40,234 nt of DNA from a virus: IMG/VR virus record IMGVR_UViG_3300018481_000038, positions 1-40,234 of that record, one strand, 5' to 3'. The position numbers and the translations under genes are program-made. Positions 22,831 through 31,586 of the stretch are shown piece by piece (the stretch's first letter is position 1; each line of letters opens with the position of its first letter). The notes under the pieces are model-generated. The model saw only the letters and a program-made list of their open reading frames with translations. It had not been told where the DNA came from and made no database searches.

Positions 22831-25800
22831 TGTTGAGGAACGCATTGTACGAATGGTATTCGACAATGCCACATTCGAAAGAAAGATGGCGGCAACCCTT
22901 GCTAGTCTGAACAAGTTGAATCAAGCTCTTCAGTTCAAGGGTGCTCACCGAGGTTTCGCAGATATCAACACTGCAGTGAAGAAGGTCAGGTTCGATCCTC
23001 TTCTCAATTCAGCTAAACAACTCGACCAAGCCTTTCGCCTTCCAAACGCTCACCGAGGAATTGGTGATTTAGGTAGAACAGCAAGAGGTGTAAACTTCAA
23101 TCCTCTGTTTGACAATGCCAGAGAACTTGATCGAGCGTTTCAGCTTAAAGGAGCGCATCAAGGTCTCGCGGATGTGGGTAAAGCTGCACAGTCAATCAAC
23201 ATTGCTCCACTTGGACAAGCAGTTGAAGCTGTAGGTAGCAAAATCTCCGGCATGAGTATTGCTGCTATTGCGGCATTCGCCTCTATTGGTGTTGCTGCAG
23301 GAGTTACTGCGTTCAAACTCACCAACGCATTTACGTTTGGCCCAATTCAATCTGGTTTCCAGGAGATGGAAACCAATATGAACTCGATCCAGACTATCTT
23401 GTCGAACACGGCAACTAAGGGTACCACGCTTGATCAGGTTAATGATGCGCTCGACCAACTGAATACATATTCCGATCAGACGATCTATAACTTTGGTCAG
23501 ATGGCCAAGAACATCGGTACATTCACTGCCGCGGGCGTTGATCTGCAGACTTCGGTCAACTCGATCAAGGGTATTGCCAACCTAGCAGCTTTGTCCGGTT
23601 CAAGTTCCGAACAAGCCTCCACAGCTATGTATCAGCTATCTCAGGCTCTTGCCGCTGGCAAGGTGTCTTTGATGGACTGGAACTCCGTGGTCAACGCTGG
23701 TATGGGCGGTGAAGTCTTCAAGAATGCGCTGTTCGAAACTGGTAAAGCAATGGGAACGCTTGCCGATGTTCCTTTGAAGCAATCTTTCACTGAGTGGGAA
23801 GACGCAGGAAATTCCTTCCGAGATTCTCTTCAGGATGAGTGGATCAACGAAGATGTTCTGACAACCACGCTTGAAGCATTCTCCGGTGACCTTACATCGA
23901 CTCAGTTGCAGCTTCGAGGGTTCAGCAAGAAAGCAGCCGACGATCTGGTTGCTGTTGGTGCACAAGGCCAAGAAGCCGCAACTTCGGTCAAGACCTTGAC
24001 CCAGCTTCTGAGCACGGTCAAAGAATCTATTGCCACTGGTTGGGCTGACTCATTCAAGGCCATCATTGGTGGTTTCGACGAGTCAAAGCGTTTGTTCACT
24101 AATATGAACGATTTCATCGGTAAATTCGTAGAGAAGTCTGCCGACCATCGTAATAAGTTGCTTCTGGCATGGAAAAACAATGGTGGCAGGTTCCTTCTAC
24201 TTCTTTCGTTCAAGATAGCTATTGAAAACCTTCTGGCGGTTTTGAAGCCAATCAAAGATGCCTTCAGGGAGATATTTCCTCGGACTACCGCTAAAGATCT
24301 TATTTCTATGACGCAAGCCTTCTTCAGGTTCGCGCAAGCACTGAAGCCTTCCGAAAAGACGGTCGAAAACACCAAGCGCATATTCAAGGGCTTGTTCTCA
24401 GTACTTGAAATCGGTTGGACCGTTCTTAAAGAGGGAATCAAGTTCATTGCCGGACTTGTTGGAGCACTCACTGGTCTTGGCCAAGGTAACTATCTGGCTG
24501 CCTTTGCCAAGATTGGCGATTTCTTTACGGAACTAAATACCAAACTTGTCTCCGGGGGTGGAATCAGAGACTTCTTTGAAGATCTTGGAAGCCGCGCAAG
24601 AGCTGTGGCTGAAATTCTTGGTCGACTCAAAGACGTTGTGTTTGGGATTTTCACCGACTTCAATCCAGCTCAGTTTGAGACTCTTGGCGGGTTGTTTGAC
24701 CGCCTTAAGGAACGAATCAAGCAATTCTTCGGGGTTTTCCGTAGTATTGGTGACGCAGCTTCGGGGGTCTATGGACCACTTGAAGCGGCTTTCGACGGAA
24801 TCACGGGAATCCTTGACAAGTTTATCAGTAAGTTTGGCGGATTCTTCGAGAAACTTGGTGAGAAGATTGCCAAGCTCATGGGTAAACCCGATTTCAGCAA
24901 GGTTCTTGACGCGGTTAACACCGGTCTCCTTGGCGGAATCGCGTTGCTTATCTCGAACTTCTTGAAGAAGGGAATCGCGGCCAACTTCAACTTTGATATT
25001 GGCGCAGGATTCCTCAAGAGAATTGGTGGAACGTTTGATCAGTTAACTGGTGTTCTTAGTGCAATGCAGCAGAACATCAAAGCTGATACACTCATGAAGA
25101 TCGCTAAGGCGATCGCTTTGCTGACTGTGTCTGTCGTGGTCTTGTCGTTGATAGATTCAAAGGCTTTGACCGCGGCTTTGGGCGCAATGGCTATTGGTTT
25201 CGGTCAACTCATGGCTTCGTTTGCAATTATCACGAAGCTTGCTGTCGGTCCTAAGACTGCCGCTAGTTTGAATCTGGTTGCGGTTGCGATGCAGATTTTG
25301 TCTGGTGCAATTCTTACTTTGGCTGTTGCAGCTTTGTTGATTGGAACAATGGATTGGGATGAATTGCAACGTGGTTTGAGTGGCATAGCAATTCTTCTTG
25401 CCACAGTAACCACTTCGGCTATTATCATTTCCAAGTACTCGGGTAGTTTCATTCTGGCTAGCGTTGGAATCGTAGCTATATCTGGCGCTCTCATTCTTCT
25501 TGCCGGAGCAGTTAAGATATTTGGCACGATGGACTGGGATGAAATGGGCAAGGGGCTCGCCGGTGTGGTCGGTAGTCTTCTGGCTATCGCGTTGGGCATG
25601 CAGATGATGCCTCTCAGTCTTCCTATTACTGCTGCTGGACTGATTCTTGTCGGTATTGCTCTCAATGCTATCGCTGGTTCTATGAAGATATTTGCCTCGA
25701 TGGACTGGGGCGAGATGGGTAAGGGATTCGCTGGTATCGCCGGTGGGCTTGTTATTATTGCATTGGCTATGAATATGATGCCGCTTACACTACCATTGAC

Positions 25801-27862
25801 TGCCGCTGGTCTCGTGCTGGTTGGAGACGCGCTTCTTCTTATTGCTGCTTCCATGAAGGTGTTTGGTTCCATGGAGTGGGAAGAGGTTGGTAGAGGTTTG
25901 GCCGCGATGGCTGGTTCTCTGCTTATTTTGGCTGTTGCTACAAATGCTATGAGTGGCGCCATTGTTGGCGCTGTCGCGATTGGCATTGTTGCTGCTTCGC
26001 TTATGCTTCTTGCCACAGTTCTTCAAACCTTTGCTGGTATCAGCACTGAGGATCTCAGGACGGCACTTATTGGTATTGCTGTCGCGTTGACAGTTATCGG
26101 TGTTGCTGCATATGCTCTTGGGGCCACAGGTGCAACGGTAGCAATCTTGGCACTTGGTGGAGCCTTGCTCGTCCTTGGCTTGGCATTCGCCGCAATCGGT
26201 GGAGCAATGTACCTCACTGCCGCGGCTATGGAGAAGTTTGCCAAAGTCGGTGGCGATGCAATGGATGTCTTCACGCAAATGCTTGTTCAGTTCGGTAAGA
26301 ATCTTCCAATGATTGCGAAATCGATTGTTGACGGCATTATTGGGTTGATTCACTCACTTATCGATGGCGTTCCGGCATTGGTCGAACTCATTGTCGTTAT
26401 TGCCAGTGAATTGATTGATGGTCTTACAAAGTTGGTTCCTAAGTTCATGAAGTTCGGTAAGGAGACCATTCTCGGAATTCTTAAGGGAATCAGAGAAATG
26501 GCTCCGGCGCTTATTTCGGTAGGCTTCTTCGTTCTGACGAAGTTCCTTGACGGGCTTAAGCAGAACATTGATGAAATTGCCAACTCTGTGATTTCGATTA
26601 TTCTTATTTTCGTTGCCGCAGTCACCGAACGAATGCCTGAGATCACTGAAGCTGGTGCTAATCTTCTGATTTCTTTCCTTCAGGGTCTTACTGATCATGT
26701 TGATGATATCATGGACGCAGTCACTGATTTGATCATCACCTTCATCGATGAACTCGGTAAGCATTACGGTGAAATTATCGCGGCAGGCGCAAACCTGTTG
26801 ATCATGTTCATGTATGGTATTGCGGCTAACGTTTTCAGAATTATTGGTGCAGCTACCATAATCATTACTGAATTCATCAGAATTATTGGTGCTTCGGCTA
26901 CTAAAATTCTTGTTGCTGGCGTCAAACTTATTCTCGACCTTCTCAATGGTGTTGCGGCTGCTATTCCTTTCATCGCTGCCGCGGTCGGAGACGTGGTTGT
27001 TGCGTTCATTGAGGCTCTTCGTACCCAGGGTTTGAGAATTCTGTATGCGGGTGTCCAAATGATCATCGATTTGATCAAGGGCGTTGGGCGATCGGCGAAG
27101 AAGGTTATTACTGCTGGTGTCGATACGATTATTAGCTTCATCAAAGGTCTTGGCAAGAATGCACTCAAACTTGCCAAAGCTGCAGCAGATGTGATCATTG
27201 ACTTCGTCCGAGGACTCAGGAAGGCTATTGACAGTAAAGGTGGAGAACTTCGCGAGCAGGGTCGCTTGCTTGCTGGTGCCATTATCAATGGTATGACCGG
27301 TGGACTTGCCGGAAACGGTGTGCGTCTGGTCAAAGCTGCTATTGAGAAGCTTGCCGATGCCATTCCTGGATGGGCTAAGAAGATTCTTCACATCAACTCA
27401 CCTTCGCTGGTCTTCAAAGAGATCGGTTCAGGAATTGTTGAAGGTCTTGCTATGGGAATCACTCCCACCACAGATCTCAACAAGCGAGTTGAAAGTGTTG
27501 CTGCTCGAACTGTTGATGCGATCAAGAATGCTCTCGATATTCTCGGTACAGAGTCTGAATTCAATCCAGTCATCACTCCGGTTCTTGACCTGACGAAGGT
27601 CCAGACTGACGCAGGTAAGATTGGTAAGTTTATGGAGAACACCTCAAAGATGTCACCCATATTCTCCTTGGATCAGGCTCGTGTAATCTCTACCGCTACG
27701 ACAAGGCGTGATACTCCTGAAGACAAGATTGAAGGTTCGTCTTCGAGTGGAGTTAACTTTGAGCAGAACATCTATGCTCCGACAAGGCTGAGCACGAACG
27801 ATATTTACAAGCAAACTCGTAACCAGATTGCGATGGCCAAAGAGGAGTTGCGTATTCCATGA
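22823..27862 (+). CDS. Tape measure protein
   Basis: A 1679-residue protein, the largest complete gene here. N-terminal residues about 36-140 contain three 35-residue repeats. Residues about 150-460 contain the classic tape-measure domain. Residues about 790-1100 carry several hydrophobic repeats headed by FGxMDWDEMGKGLAG-like segments, giving many potential membrane helices. Residues about 1100-1540 hold further AGANLLISFLxGL-type helical repeats. Its length sets tail length; at the usual 0.15 nm per residue this would be about 250 nm. The hydrophobic parts may form a membrane channel during DNA entry. The start lies in AGGAGGTGAGAA-ATG. Confidence 0.93.
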   Translation: MANVEERIVRMVFDNATFERKMAATLASLNKLNQALQFKGAHRGFADINTAVKKVRFDPLLNSAKQLDQAFRLPNAHRGIGDLGRTARGVNFNPLFDNARELDRAFQLKGAHQGLADVGKAAQSINIAPLGQAVEAVGSKISGMSIAAIAAFASIGVAAGVTAFKLTNAFTFGPIQSGFQEMETNMNSIQTILSNTATKGTTLDQVNDALDQLNTYSDQTIYNFGQMAKNIGTFTAAGVDLQTSVNSIKGIANLAALSGSSSEQASTAMYQLSQALAAGKVSLMDWNSVVNAGMGGEVFKNALFETGKAMGTLADVPLKQSFTEWEDAGNSFRDSLQDEWINEDVLTTTLEAFSGDLTSTQLQLRGFSKKAADDLVAVGAQGQEAATSVKTLTQLLSTVKESIATGWADSFKAIIGGFDESKRLFTNMNDFIGKFVEKSADHRNKLLLAWKNNGGRFLLLLSFKIAIENLLAVLKPIKDAFREIFPRTTAKDLISMTQAFFRFAQALKPSEKTVENTKRIFKGLFSVLEIGWTVLKEGIKFIAGLVGALTGLGQGNYLAAFAKIGDFFTELNTKLVSGGGIRDFFEDLGSRARAVAEILGRLKDVVFGIFTDFNPAQFETLGGLFDRLKERIKQFFGVFRSIGDAASGVYGPLEAAFDGITGILDKFISKFGGFFEKLGEKIAKLMGKPDFSKVLDAVNTGLLGGIALLISNFLKKGIAANFNFDIGAGFLKRIGGTFDQLTGVLSAMQQNIKADTLMKIAKAIALLTVSVVVLSLIDSKALTAALGAMAIGFGQLMASFAIITKLAVGPKTAASLNLVAVAMQILSGAILTLAVAALLIGTMDWDELQRGLSGIAILLATVTTSAIIISKYSGSFILASVGIVAISGALILLAGAVKIFGTMDWDEMGKGLAGVVGSLLAIALGMQMMPLSLPITAAGLILVGIALNAIAGSMKIFASMDWGEMGKGFAGIAGGLVIIALAMNMMPLTLPLTAAGLVLVGDALLLIAASMKVFGSMEWEEVGRGLAAMAGSLLILAVATNAMSGAIVGAVAIGIVAASLMLLATVLQTFAGISTEDLRTALIGIAVALTVIGVAAYALGATGATVAILALGGALLVLGLAFAAIGGAMYLTAAAMEKFAKVGGDAMDVFTQMLVQFGKNLPMIAKSIVDGIIGLIHSLIDGVPALVELIVVIASELIDGLTKLVPKFMKFGKETILGILKGIREMAPALISVGFFVLTKFLDGLKQNIDEIANSVISIILIFVAAVTERMPEITEAGANLLISFLQGLTDHVDDIMDAVTDLIITFIDELGKHYGEIIAAGANLLIMFMYGIAANVFRIIGAATIIITEFIRIIGASATKILVAGVKLILDLLNGVAAAIPFIAAAVGDVVVAFIEALRTQGLRILYAGVQMIIDLIKGVGRSAKKVITAGVDTIISFIKGLGKNALKLAKAAADVIIDFVRGLRKAIDSKGGELREQGRLLAGAIINGMTGGLAGNGVRLVKAAIEKLADAIPGWAKKILHINSPSLVFKEIGSGIVEGLAMGITPTTDLNKRVESVAARTVDAIKNALDILGTESEFNPVITPVLDLTKVQTDAGKIGKFMENTSKMSPIFSLDQARVISTATTRRDTPEDKIEGSSSSGVNFEQNIYAPTRLSTNDIYKQTRNQIAMAKEELRIP
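22928..23242 (+). repeat. Three 35-codon repeats in the tape measure N-terminus
   Basis: Three tandem units of 105 bases. Each contains a (K/N)(G/)AH(R/Q)G-x-x-D core, a (F/I)-x-PL core and a final Q/E-LD-x-AF-like segment. The third unit is degenerate at its end. They probably form stacked helices at the end of the tape measure that is first bound in assembly. Confidence 0.7.
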
Positions 27863-28719
27863 GAGTCACAAGCATTGCTCTATATTCAGACACGACAGAA
27901 GAACCTATCACGTTTGGCTTAGGTGATGCTGATCGATCGACTCAATACGTGGTGCGTGCCATTACAGGGCTGGATGCCGAAGAGATCATTCCGAAATTCT
28001 ATGCAAGCGGGCTGGAGACAGGACCAAAGTATTACGACTTTGGGTTGAAACCAAGAGATATTGTTATGCGTATTGTGTTAGAACCACGGTTTCAAGTTAA
28101 TGAGTCTATTGCGGATGCTCGGGATGAACTCTATCGGCTTATTTCTCCATCGAGAACAGGGTTGATCACGATTCAATTCTTGTCCGGTGGAACGACGGTT
28201 GCTCATGCCAAAGGACATGTTGTTAAATTTGAAGCTGTCCACTTCGCCGCGAAGCCTGAGGTTCAACTGACGATTCGTTGTGATGATCCGATGTTGAAGG
28301 CTATCAACCCAGTTCTTCTTGGACCAGGTGAGTTGAGTCAGTCTAATCCAGTTATTATCCCCGACAGTATTTCAACTGCACCGCATGGATTCCACATGCA
28401 TGTGGTTTTTACTCAGTCTTCACTTACTTTTACCATTCAGGACAAGAACGCAGATCCAGAGTGGCTGTTCCAGCTTGTTCCTAATGGCGGCTTCCTTGTT
28501 GGGGATGAACTTCATATTTCAAGTGACTTTGCTGAGAATCATCTTTATATCGACCGCGGAGGATCCATCATTCATTTGGTGGACAGGCTGCAACCAGGTT
28601 CTGTTTGGCCGATTGTCTTCCCTGGCGCGAATTACTTCTATATTCTGGAAGTTTCCGATGGTGTGTTCTTGTTCGATTGGATCGACTTCGAGTACTATCC
28701 GGCTTATTGGGGGGTGTAG
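27859..28719 (+). CDS. Distal tail (Dit-like) protein
   Basis: A 286-residue protein coupled to the tape measure by an ATGA overlap. Position immediately after the tape measure and the beta-rich make-up, with a GLDAEEIIPKFYASG-like N-terminal belt region and the VQLTIRCDDPMLKAI strand, match Dit-type hub proteins. The C-terminal 120 residues look like a separate carbohydrate-binding-like beta domain. It would form the hexameric ring at the tail tip to which fibres and the Gp37-like protein attach. Confidence 0.8.
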   Translation: MRVTSIALYSDTTEEPITFGLGDADRSTQYVVRAITGLDAEEIIPKFYASGLETGPKYYDFGLKPRDIVMRIVLEPRFQVNESIADARDELYRLISPSRTGLITIQFLSGGTTVAHAKGHVVKFEAVHFAAKPEVQLTIRCDDPMLKAINPVLLGPGELSQSNPVIIPDSISTAPHGFHMHVVFTQSSLTFTIQDKNADPEWLFQLVPNGGFLVGDELHISSDFAENHLYIDRGGSIIHLVDRLQPGSVWPIVFPGANYFYILEVSDGVFLFDWIDFEYYPAYWGV

Positions 28720-28721
28720 GT

Positions 28722-29849
28722 ATGAACGTATTTAAATTCACTCCTGGCGCAAGTCCAACCCTCCTTGAGCAAGGACAAATGATTCCTAAGCCTGATAGTA
28801 TCATGTGGACCGAGCGATACAGGGATCCTGGTGAGTTTGAGATCGTCGCGCCAGTTAGTTCAGGTTTGAAGGAGTTTCTTCCAGAGGGAACCATTATTTC
28901 CCATACCGATACCATGGAAGTAATGATCGTCGAGAATCATGAGATCTCTGAAGAACCCATGGAAGATCCCATTCTCACTGTTACTGGTAGAAGCTTTGAA
29001 AGTTTCCTTGAGAATCGAATTGTAGGGACTGATCAAGCTAGAGCGTCTTCAACCATTGTTCCTTACGAGTTATTTGGTAATTCAACGTGGCATCAAACCG
29101 TCGCGATGATCAATTCACACATTGTGGATCCATTTGGCGATTATGATGGTCTTCAGTATGTTGTCGCCGAGCACTCTATCGTGGACCCAGAAACCACTAC
29201 CACTGAGGCGCGGACTATCGACCGAGGAAACCTCCATCAGCGATCAGTGGATATCTTGGCGGTCGATGATCTAGGTATCAAGACGATTCGAAGAAGTCCG
29301 TTTCCTGAATATGGTGGAGATGACACAAACATCACTCTACAGGTTCATAACGGTCTGAACCGATCTAATGAAGTCGTGTTCTCGTGGAGAAAGGGTGATA
29401 TCGAGAGCGCCGAGTATTTGTTCAGTGCCAAGAAGCTCAAGAACTCAGCTTTGATTCAAGGGCGTTATGTTCAGACCTTTGTGGATCTGGGTCCAACGAG
29501 ATACAACAGGCGTACGATGATCGTCGATGCTGACGATATTGATGGTCACTTTGATGCTGTTCCAACAGGTACGGCATTAGCACTTGCTCTCGTGGCAATG
29601 CAAACCAGAGGTAGGCAGGTTTTGAAGTCTCAGAAGCGAGTAACCATTACTCGAACTGATGTTTCGAACCTATCTCAGTATCAGTATCGTAAAGATTATA
29701 ACATTGGCGATCTGGTGACAGTAGAGGGCAACTTCAGCCAGGTGCAAGTCATGAGAGTCATTGAGTTCGTCGAGATTGAGGATGAGAACGGAAGAAGCGC
29801 ACATCCGACCTTGTCTATTCCCGGTGACGAGGAGTTTGAATCAGCTTAG
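28722..29849 (+). CDS. Siphovirus ReqiPepy6 Gp37-like tail protein
   Basis: A 375-residue protein from the ATG at 28722, two bases after the Dit stop. N-terminal strands with MWTERYRDPGEFEIV and LTVTGRSFESFLENR, a central GNxxWHQTVAMIN, and a C-terminal YRKDYNIGDLVTVEG are typical of the ReqiPepy6 Gp37-like family, named from a Rhodococcus phage. These proteins take the baseplate-hub (Tal-like) position below Dit. No protease or lysozyme domain is visible. The family link is one reason for suggesting an actinobacterial host. Confidence 0.85.
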   Translation: MNVFKFTPGASPTLLEQGQMIPKPDSIMWTERYRDPGEFEIVAPVSSGLKEFLPEGTIISHTDTMEVMIVENHEISEEPMEDPILTVTGRSFESFLENRIVGTDQARASSTIVPYELFGNSTWHQTVAMINSHIVDPFGDYDGLQYVVAEHSIVDPETTTTEARTIDRGNLHQRSVDILAVDDLGIKTIRRSPFPEYGGDDTNITLQVHNGLNRSNEVVFSWRKGDIESAEYLFSAKKLKNSALIQGRYVQTFVDLGPTRYNRRTMIVDADDIDGHFDAVPTGTALALALVAMQTRGRQVLKSQKRVTITRTDVSNLSQYQYRKDYNIGDLVTVEGNFSQVQVMRVIEFVEIEDENGRSAHPTLSIPGDEEFESA

Positions 29850-29856
29850 GAGACGA

Positions 29857-30162
29857 ATGAGCGACAGTACTTACGACAAACTAAAGTGGTTCACTCATCT
29901 TTTACTTCCAACCTTAGGAGTTTGCCTTTTCATCTTTAGCGTTCCGGAAGAAATTCTTGGTGGCATCCTGATTCTCATTACGATCCTTGAAGTGACGCTG
30001 CAGATCATCTCAAGACGCTATGAGAAAGAGAACGAAGGCGAGCTAATTGTGAAAGAGGATGTGGATGGCCATAAGTCATTCTCATTGAAGCTTGGTAAAG
30101 AGCCAGACGAGCTTGCCGGGATGAGTAAGGTCTTCTTCAAGGTAAAAAGAGGCACCGCCTAA
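29857..30162 (+). CDS. Holin candidate (r1t-like)
   Basis: A 101-residue protein starting at an ATG after TTAGGAGACGA. One or two closely spaced hydrophobic segments (about residues 11-30 and 33-52: LLLPTLGVCLFIF and ILGGILILITILEV) are followed by a charged cytoplasmic-type tail. This is like the short r1t-type phage holins. It is the last gene of the structural block, right before the cassette array. A holin would gate release of the CHAP lysin at 11311; the two are 18 kb apart. A simple membrane protein cannot be excluded. Confidence 0.6.
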   Translation: MSDSTYDKLKWFTHLLLPTLGVCLFIFSVPEEILGGILILITILEVTLQIISRRYEKENEGELIVKEDVDGHKSFSLKLGKEPDELAGMSKVFFKVKRGTA

Positions 30163-30163
30163 A

Positions 30164-30197
30164 CCTCGCAACATAAACACGTCTTATAATGAGACTA
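30164..30197 (+). promoter_or_regulatory. Cassette promoter P1
   Basis: First copy of the repeated block: CTCGCA, 14 bases, then TATAAT at 30185-30190 and GAGAC. It starts two bases after the holin stop and serves the gene at 30211. There is no canonical TTGACA at the -35 position. Confidence 0.75.
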
Positions 30198-30210
30198 CGA
30201 AAGGATGTTT

Positions 30211-30480
30211 ATGTTTAGGAAGAAGGCCCACGCCCTCGACGAACCAATTGAACAAATTCTTGAGGAATTGAGACAATTTAGCCCGGAGACCCCGGAGTAC
30301 CGAGAGGCAGTTAACCACCTGGAACGACTGATGAAGCTGAAGAACGAAAGTTCTCGCCGAGTCAGTCCAGACATGATGGCGCTTCTGATCGGGAACTTCG
30401 CGATTACCATGGCAGTGCTCAAATACGAGAAATTCGATGTGATTACGACGAAGGCGCAAAACTTCCTTCTGAGGAAGTAA
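30211..30480 (+). CDS. Cassette gene: small helical membrane-associated protein
   Basis: An 89-residue protein. I chose the ATG at 30211 because GAAAGGA ends five bases upstream; an in-frame ATG at 30205 overlaps that site. Residues about 8-50 are charged and helical (DEPIEQILEELRQF), and residues about 54-70 form a hydrophobic segment (MMALLIGNFAITMAVL). Proteins like this recur in actinophage genomes, but no function is known to me. It has its own promoter (P1) and a hairpin terminator downstream. Confidence 0.8.
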   Translation: MFRKKAHALDEPIEQILEELRQFSPETPEYREAVNHLERLMKLKNESSRRVSPDMMALLIGNFAITMAVLKYEKFDVITTKAQNFLLRK

Positions 30481-30503
30481 ACCCGGAAGTAGTGAAAAGC
30501 TTA

Positions 30504-30540
30504 GGAGCTGTGTGAAAGATTACACGGCTTCTTTGCTTTT
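30504..30540 (+). terminator. Intrinsic terminator after the first cassette gene
   Basis: A 10-bp stem with two or three G-U pairs (GGAGCTGTGT at 30504-30513 with ACACGGCTTC at 30522-30531), an 8-base loop and a TTTGCTTTT tail. Confidence 0.6.
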
Positions 30541-30835
30541 CGCTGCTTCTACCGGGATTTTAAATTTTGCTGGCTATTTCTCAAGAAAACACCCTCTAGA
30601 TCGAGCTGTAACAAAAATTCAAAATGGAAGTTGGGTAATAGGTCCAGAAAAGGGGTCGAGCGTCTTAGAACGCGAAATAGAGGCCTCTCGTCGAAATGTC
30701 CGGTTTTTTGCCCCAAAAAAATCCCGGGGGAGACTTTCCAGAGAACTTCGCAGGATTTACGGGTCATATAGTGAGACCCTAATCAAGGAGAAGACTAATG
30801 CTACCATTCATCGTCTATCGGATGTACATCGCTAA
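30512..30835 (+). CDS. Doubtful small membrane protein overlapping a terminator and a promoter
   Basis: A 107-codon frame with GTG start four to five bases after AGGAG. The first 25 residues look like a short membrane segment (ASLLFAASTGILNFAGYF), and the rest is basic. Against it: the start lies in the terminator stem at 30504-30540 and the frame reads through promoter P2 and the ribosome site of the gene at 30798. In its favour: the frame is long for non-coding DNA of this composition. It may be a real gene whose 3' end ran into the next cassette, or chance. Confidence 0.35.
   Translation: MKDYTASLLFAASTGILNFAGYFSRKHPLDRAVTKIQNGSWVIGPEKGSSVLEREIEASRRNVRFFAPKKSRGRLSRELRRIYGSYSETLIKEKTNATIHRLSDVHR
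30536..30568 (+). promoter_or_regulatory. Possible decayed copy of the cassette promoter
   Basis: TTTTCGC, then TGCTTCTACCGGGAT and TTTAAA line up with the cassette promoter block (CGC, 15 bases, TATAAT), with a damaged -10. It follows a terminator exactly as the good copies do. The 180 bases after it hold no other supported gene. Confidence 0.3.
30746..30780 (+). promoter_or_regulatory. Cassette promoter P2
   Basis: CTTCGCA followed by GGATTTACGGGTCA and TATAGT (30767-30772) then GAGACC. The -10 has G in place of A at position five, as in P9. Serves the gene at 30798. Confidence 0.7.
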
Positions 30836-30974
30836 GCGAATTCGTCGCACTCGCCAGAGGACTGAAAACCTCAAGCGAACGACTGAACTCGTCAAGCAGA
30901 TCGACGCCGAGAAAATCATGAAGGACGCAATGGCCAAGAATCCATTCTGGTCACAAAAGGGAGGGCTCTTCTGA
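30798..30974 (+). CDS. Cassette gene: 58-residue basic helical protein
   Basis: A short protein starting at an ATG with AAGGAG five to six bases upstream, 25 bases after promoter P2. The sequence opens with a hydrophobic stretch (LPFIVYRMYIA) followed by KRIRRTRQRTENLK, so it may be a membrane-anchored or amphipathic basic peptide. It ends in a terminator hairpin that overlaps the last codons. No family recognised. It was placed here because promoter, ribosome site and terminator all fit. Confidence 0.75.
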   Translation: MLPFIVYRMYIAKRIRRTRQRTENLKRTTELVKQIDAEKIMKDAMAKNPFWSQKGGLF

Positions 30975-30987
30975 GCCTTTCTTTTTC
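30961..30987 (+). terminator. Intrinsic terminator overlapping the stop of the 58-residue gene
   Basis: A 7-bp stem (AGGGCTC with GAGCCTT, one G-U) and TTCT loop followed by TTTCTTTTTC. Confidence 0.75.
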
Positions 30988-31017
30988 GCAAGTTCTACAG
31001 GCCATATAATGAGACCC
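30985..31017 (+). promoter_or_regulatory. Cassette promoter P3
   Basis: TTCGCA, AGTTCTACAGGCCA, TATAAT (31005-31010) and GAGACCC. Starts inside the T-run of the preceding terminator; serves the gene at 31038. Confidence 0.78.
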
Positions 31018-31037
31018 AATTCAAAGGAGACACAATT

Positions 31038-31292
31038 ATGGCCAATAACATGGCCTCAGACAAAGTAGAAGCGGCGCTCGTTTCTGTCCTGGATAAGCTT
31101 CCGGACTACGAGCCTGGAGACCAACTCGTCGAGTGGGTGTTGATTGCATACGCAGCCAACCCCGATCCTCAGAACGAGGAGGAAACCGGCAACTCGTATC
31201 CAATGCTGTTCTCGAACGGAAACATGCCCGACTACCGTGCGCTGGGGCTTTTGCAAGCTGGCATGATGTATGTCACAAAAGGAATGCAGTAA
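31038..31292 (+). CDS. Cassette gene: 84-residue acidic soluble protein
   Basis: Starts at an ATG with AAAGGAG eight bases upstream and about 28 bases after the TATAAT of P3. It is acidic, without a membrane segment, unlike most of the array. The N-terminal half is helical (DKVEAALVSVLDKLPDYEPGD) and the middle is rich in Asn, Glu and Pro. I do not recognise the family. Its 3' flank carries the ACTCAAGAGGA element and UACG-loop terminator seen in other cassettes. Confidence 0.8.
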   Translation: MANNMASDKVEAALVSVLDKLPDYEPGDQLVEWVLIAYAANPDPQNEEETGNSYPMLFSNGNMPDYRALGLLQAGMMYVTKGMQ

Positions 31293-31301
31293 CTCAAGAG
31301 G

Positions 31302-31327
31302 AAGTACCCTACGGGGTATTTCCTTTT
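31302..31327 (+). terminator. UACG-loop terminator
   Basis: AAGTACCC and GGGTATTT form a stem with one G-U around a TACG tetraloop, followed by CCTTTTC. Preceded by the conserved ACTCAAGAGGA after the stop codon. Confidence 0.8.
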
Positions 31328-31358
31328 CGCAAGATTTACAGCTCATATAATGAGACCA
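31326..31358 (+). promoter_or_regulatory. Cassette promoter P4
   Basis: TTCGCA, AGATTTACAGCTCA, TATAAT (31346-31351) and GAGACC. Close to the consensus of the set. Serves the gene at 31374. Confidence 0.8.
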
Positions 31359-31373
31359 TCTGAAAGGAAAATC

Positions 31374-31580
31374 ATGGCACGCACATTGCAAATTGGCGTG
31401 TCCAAGCCACAGGCGGATACGACTCCCGAGCAGGAGATCGTTTCATTCGAGCACAAGGTTGCAGTAGTAACCAGCGTGATCGAGCGGAGCGTCAAGCGCG
31501 TTGGGATGGTTGTGTGCGCTTACGTGGTACTGGACACAGTCCGGCAAGTCGTTGTCAAGGCAGTTGAACTTGAACGATGA
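31374..31580 (+). CDS. Cassette gene: 68-residue single-span membrane protein
   Basis: The ATG at 31374 has GAAAGGAAA in front. The first half is soluble and acidic; residues about 42-60 are hydrophobic (KRVGMVVCAYVVLDTV), followed by a short charged tail. Likely a single-span inner-membrane protein. Function unknown. An in-frame ATG upstream at 31350 lies within the promoter and has no ribosome site. Confidence 0.78.
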   Translation: MARTLQIGVSKPQADTTPEQEIVSFEHKVAVVTSVIERSVKRVGMVVCAYVVLDTVRQVVVKAVELER

Positions 31581-31586
31581 CTCAGA

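Noticed and set aside
26354-27391. A 345-codon open frame on the minus strand opposite the tape measure
   Set aside because: Low-complexity Asn/Ser-rich translation of the repeats; no start signals.
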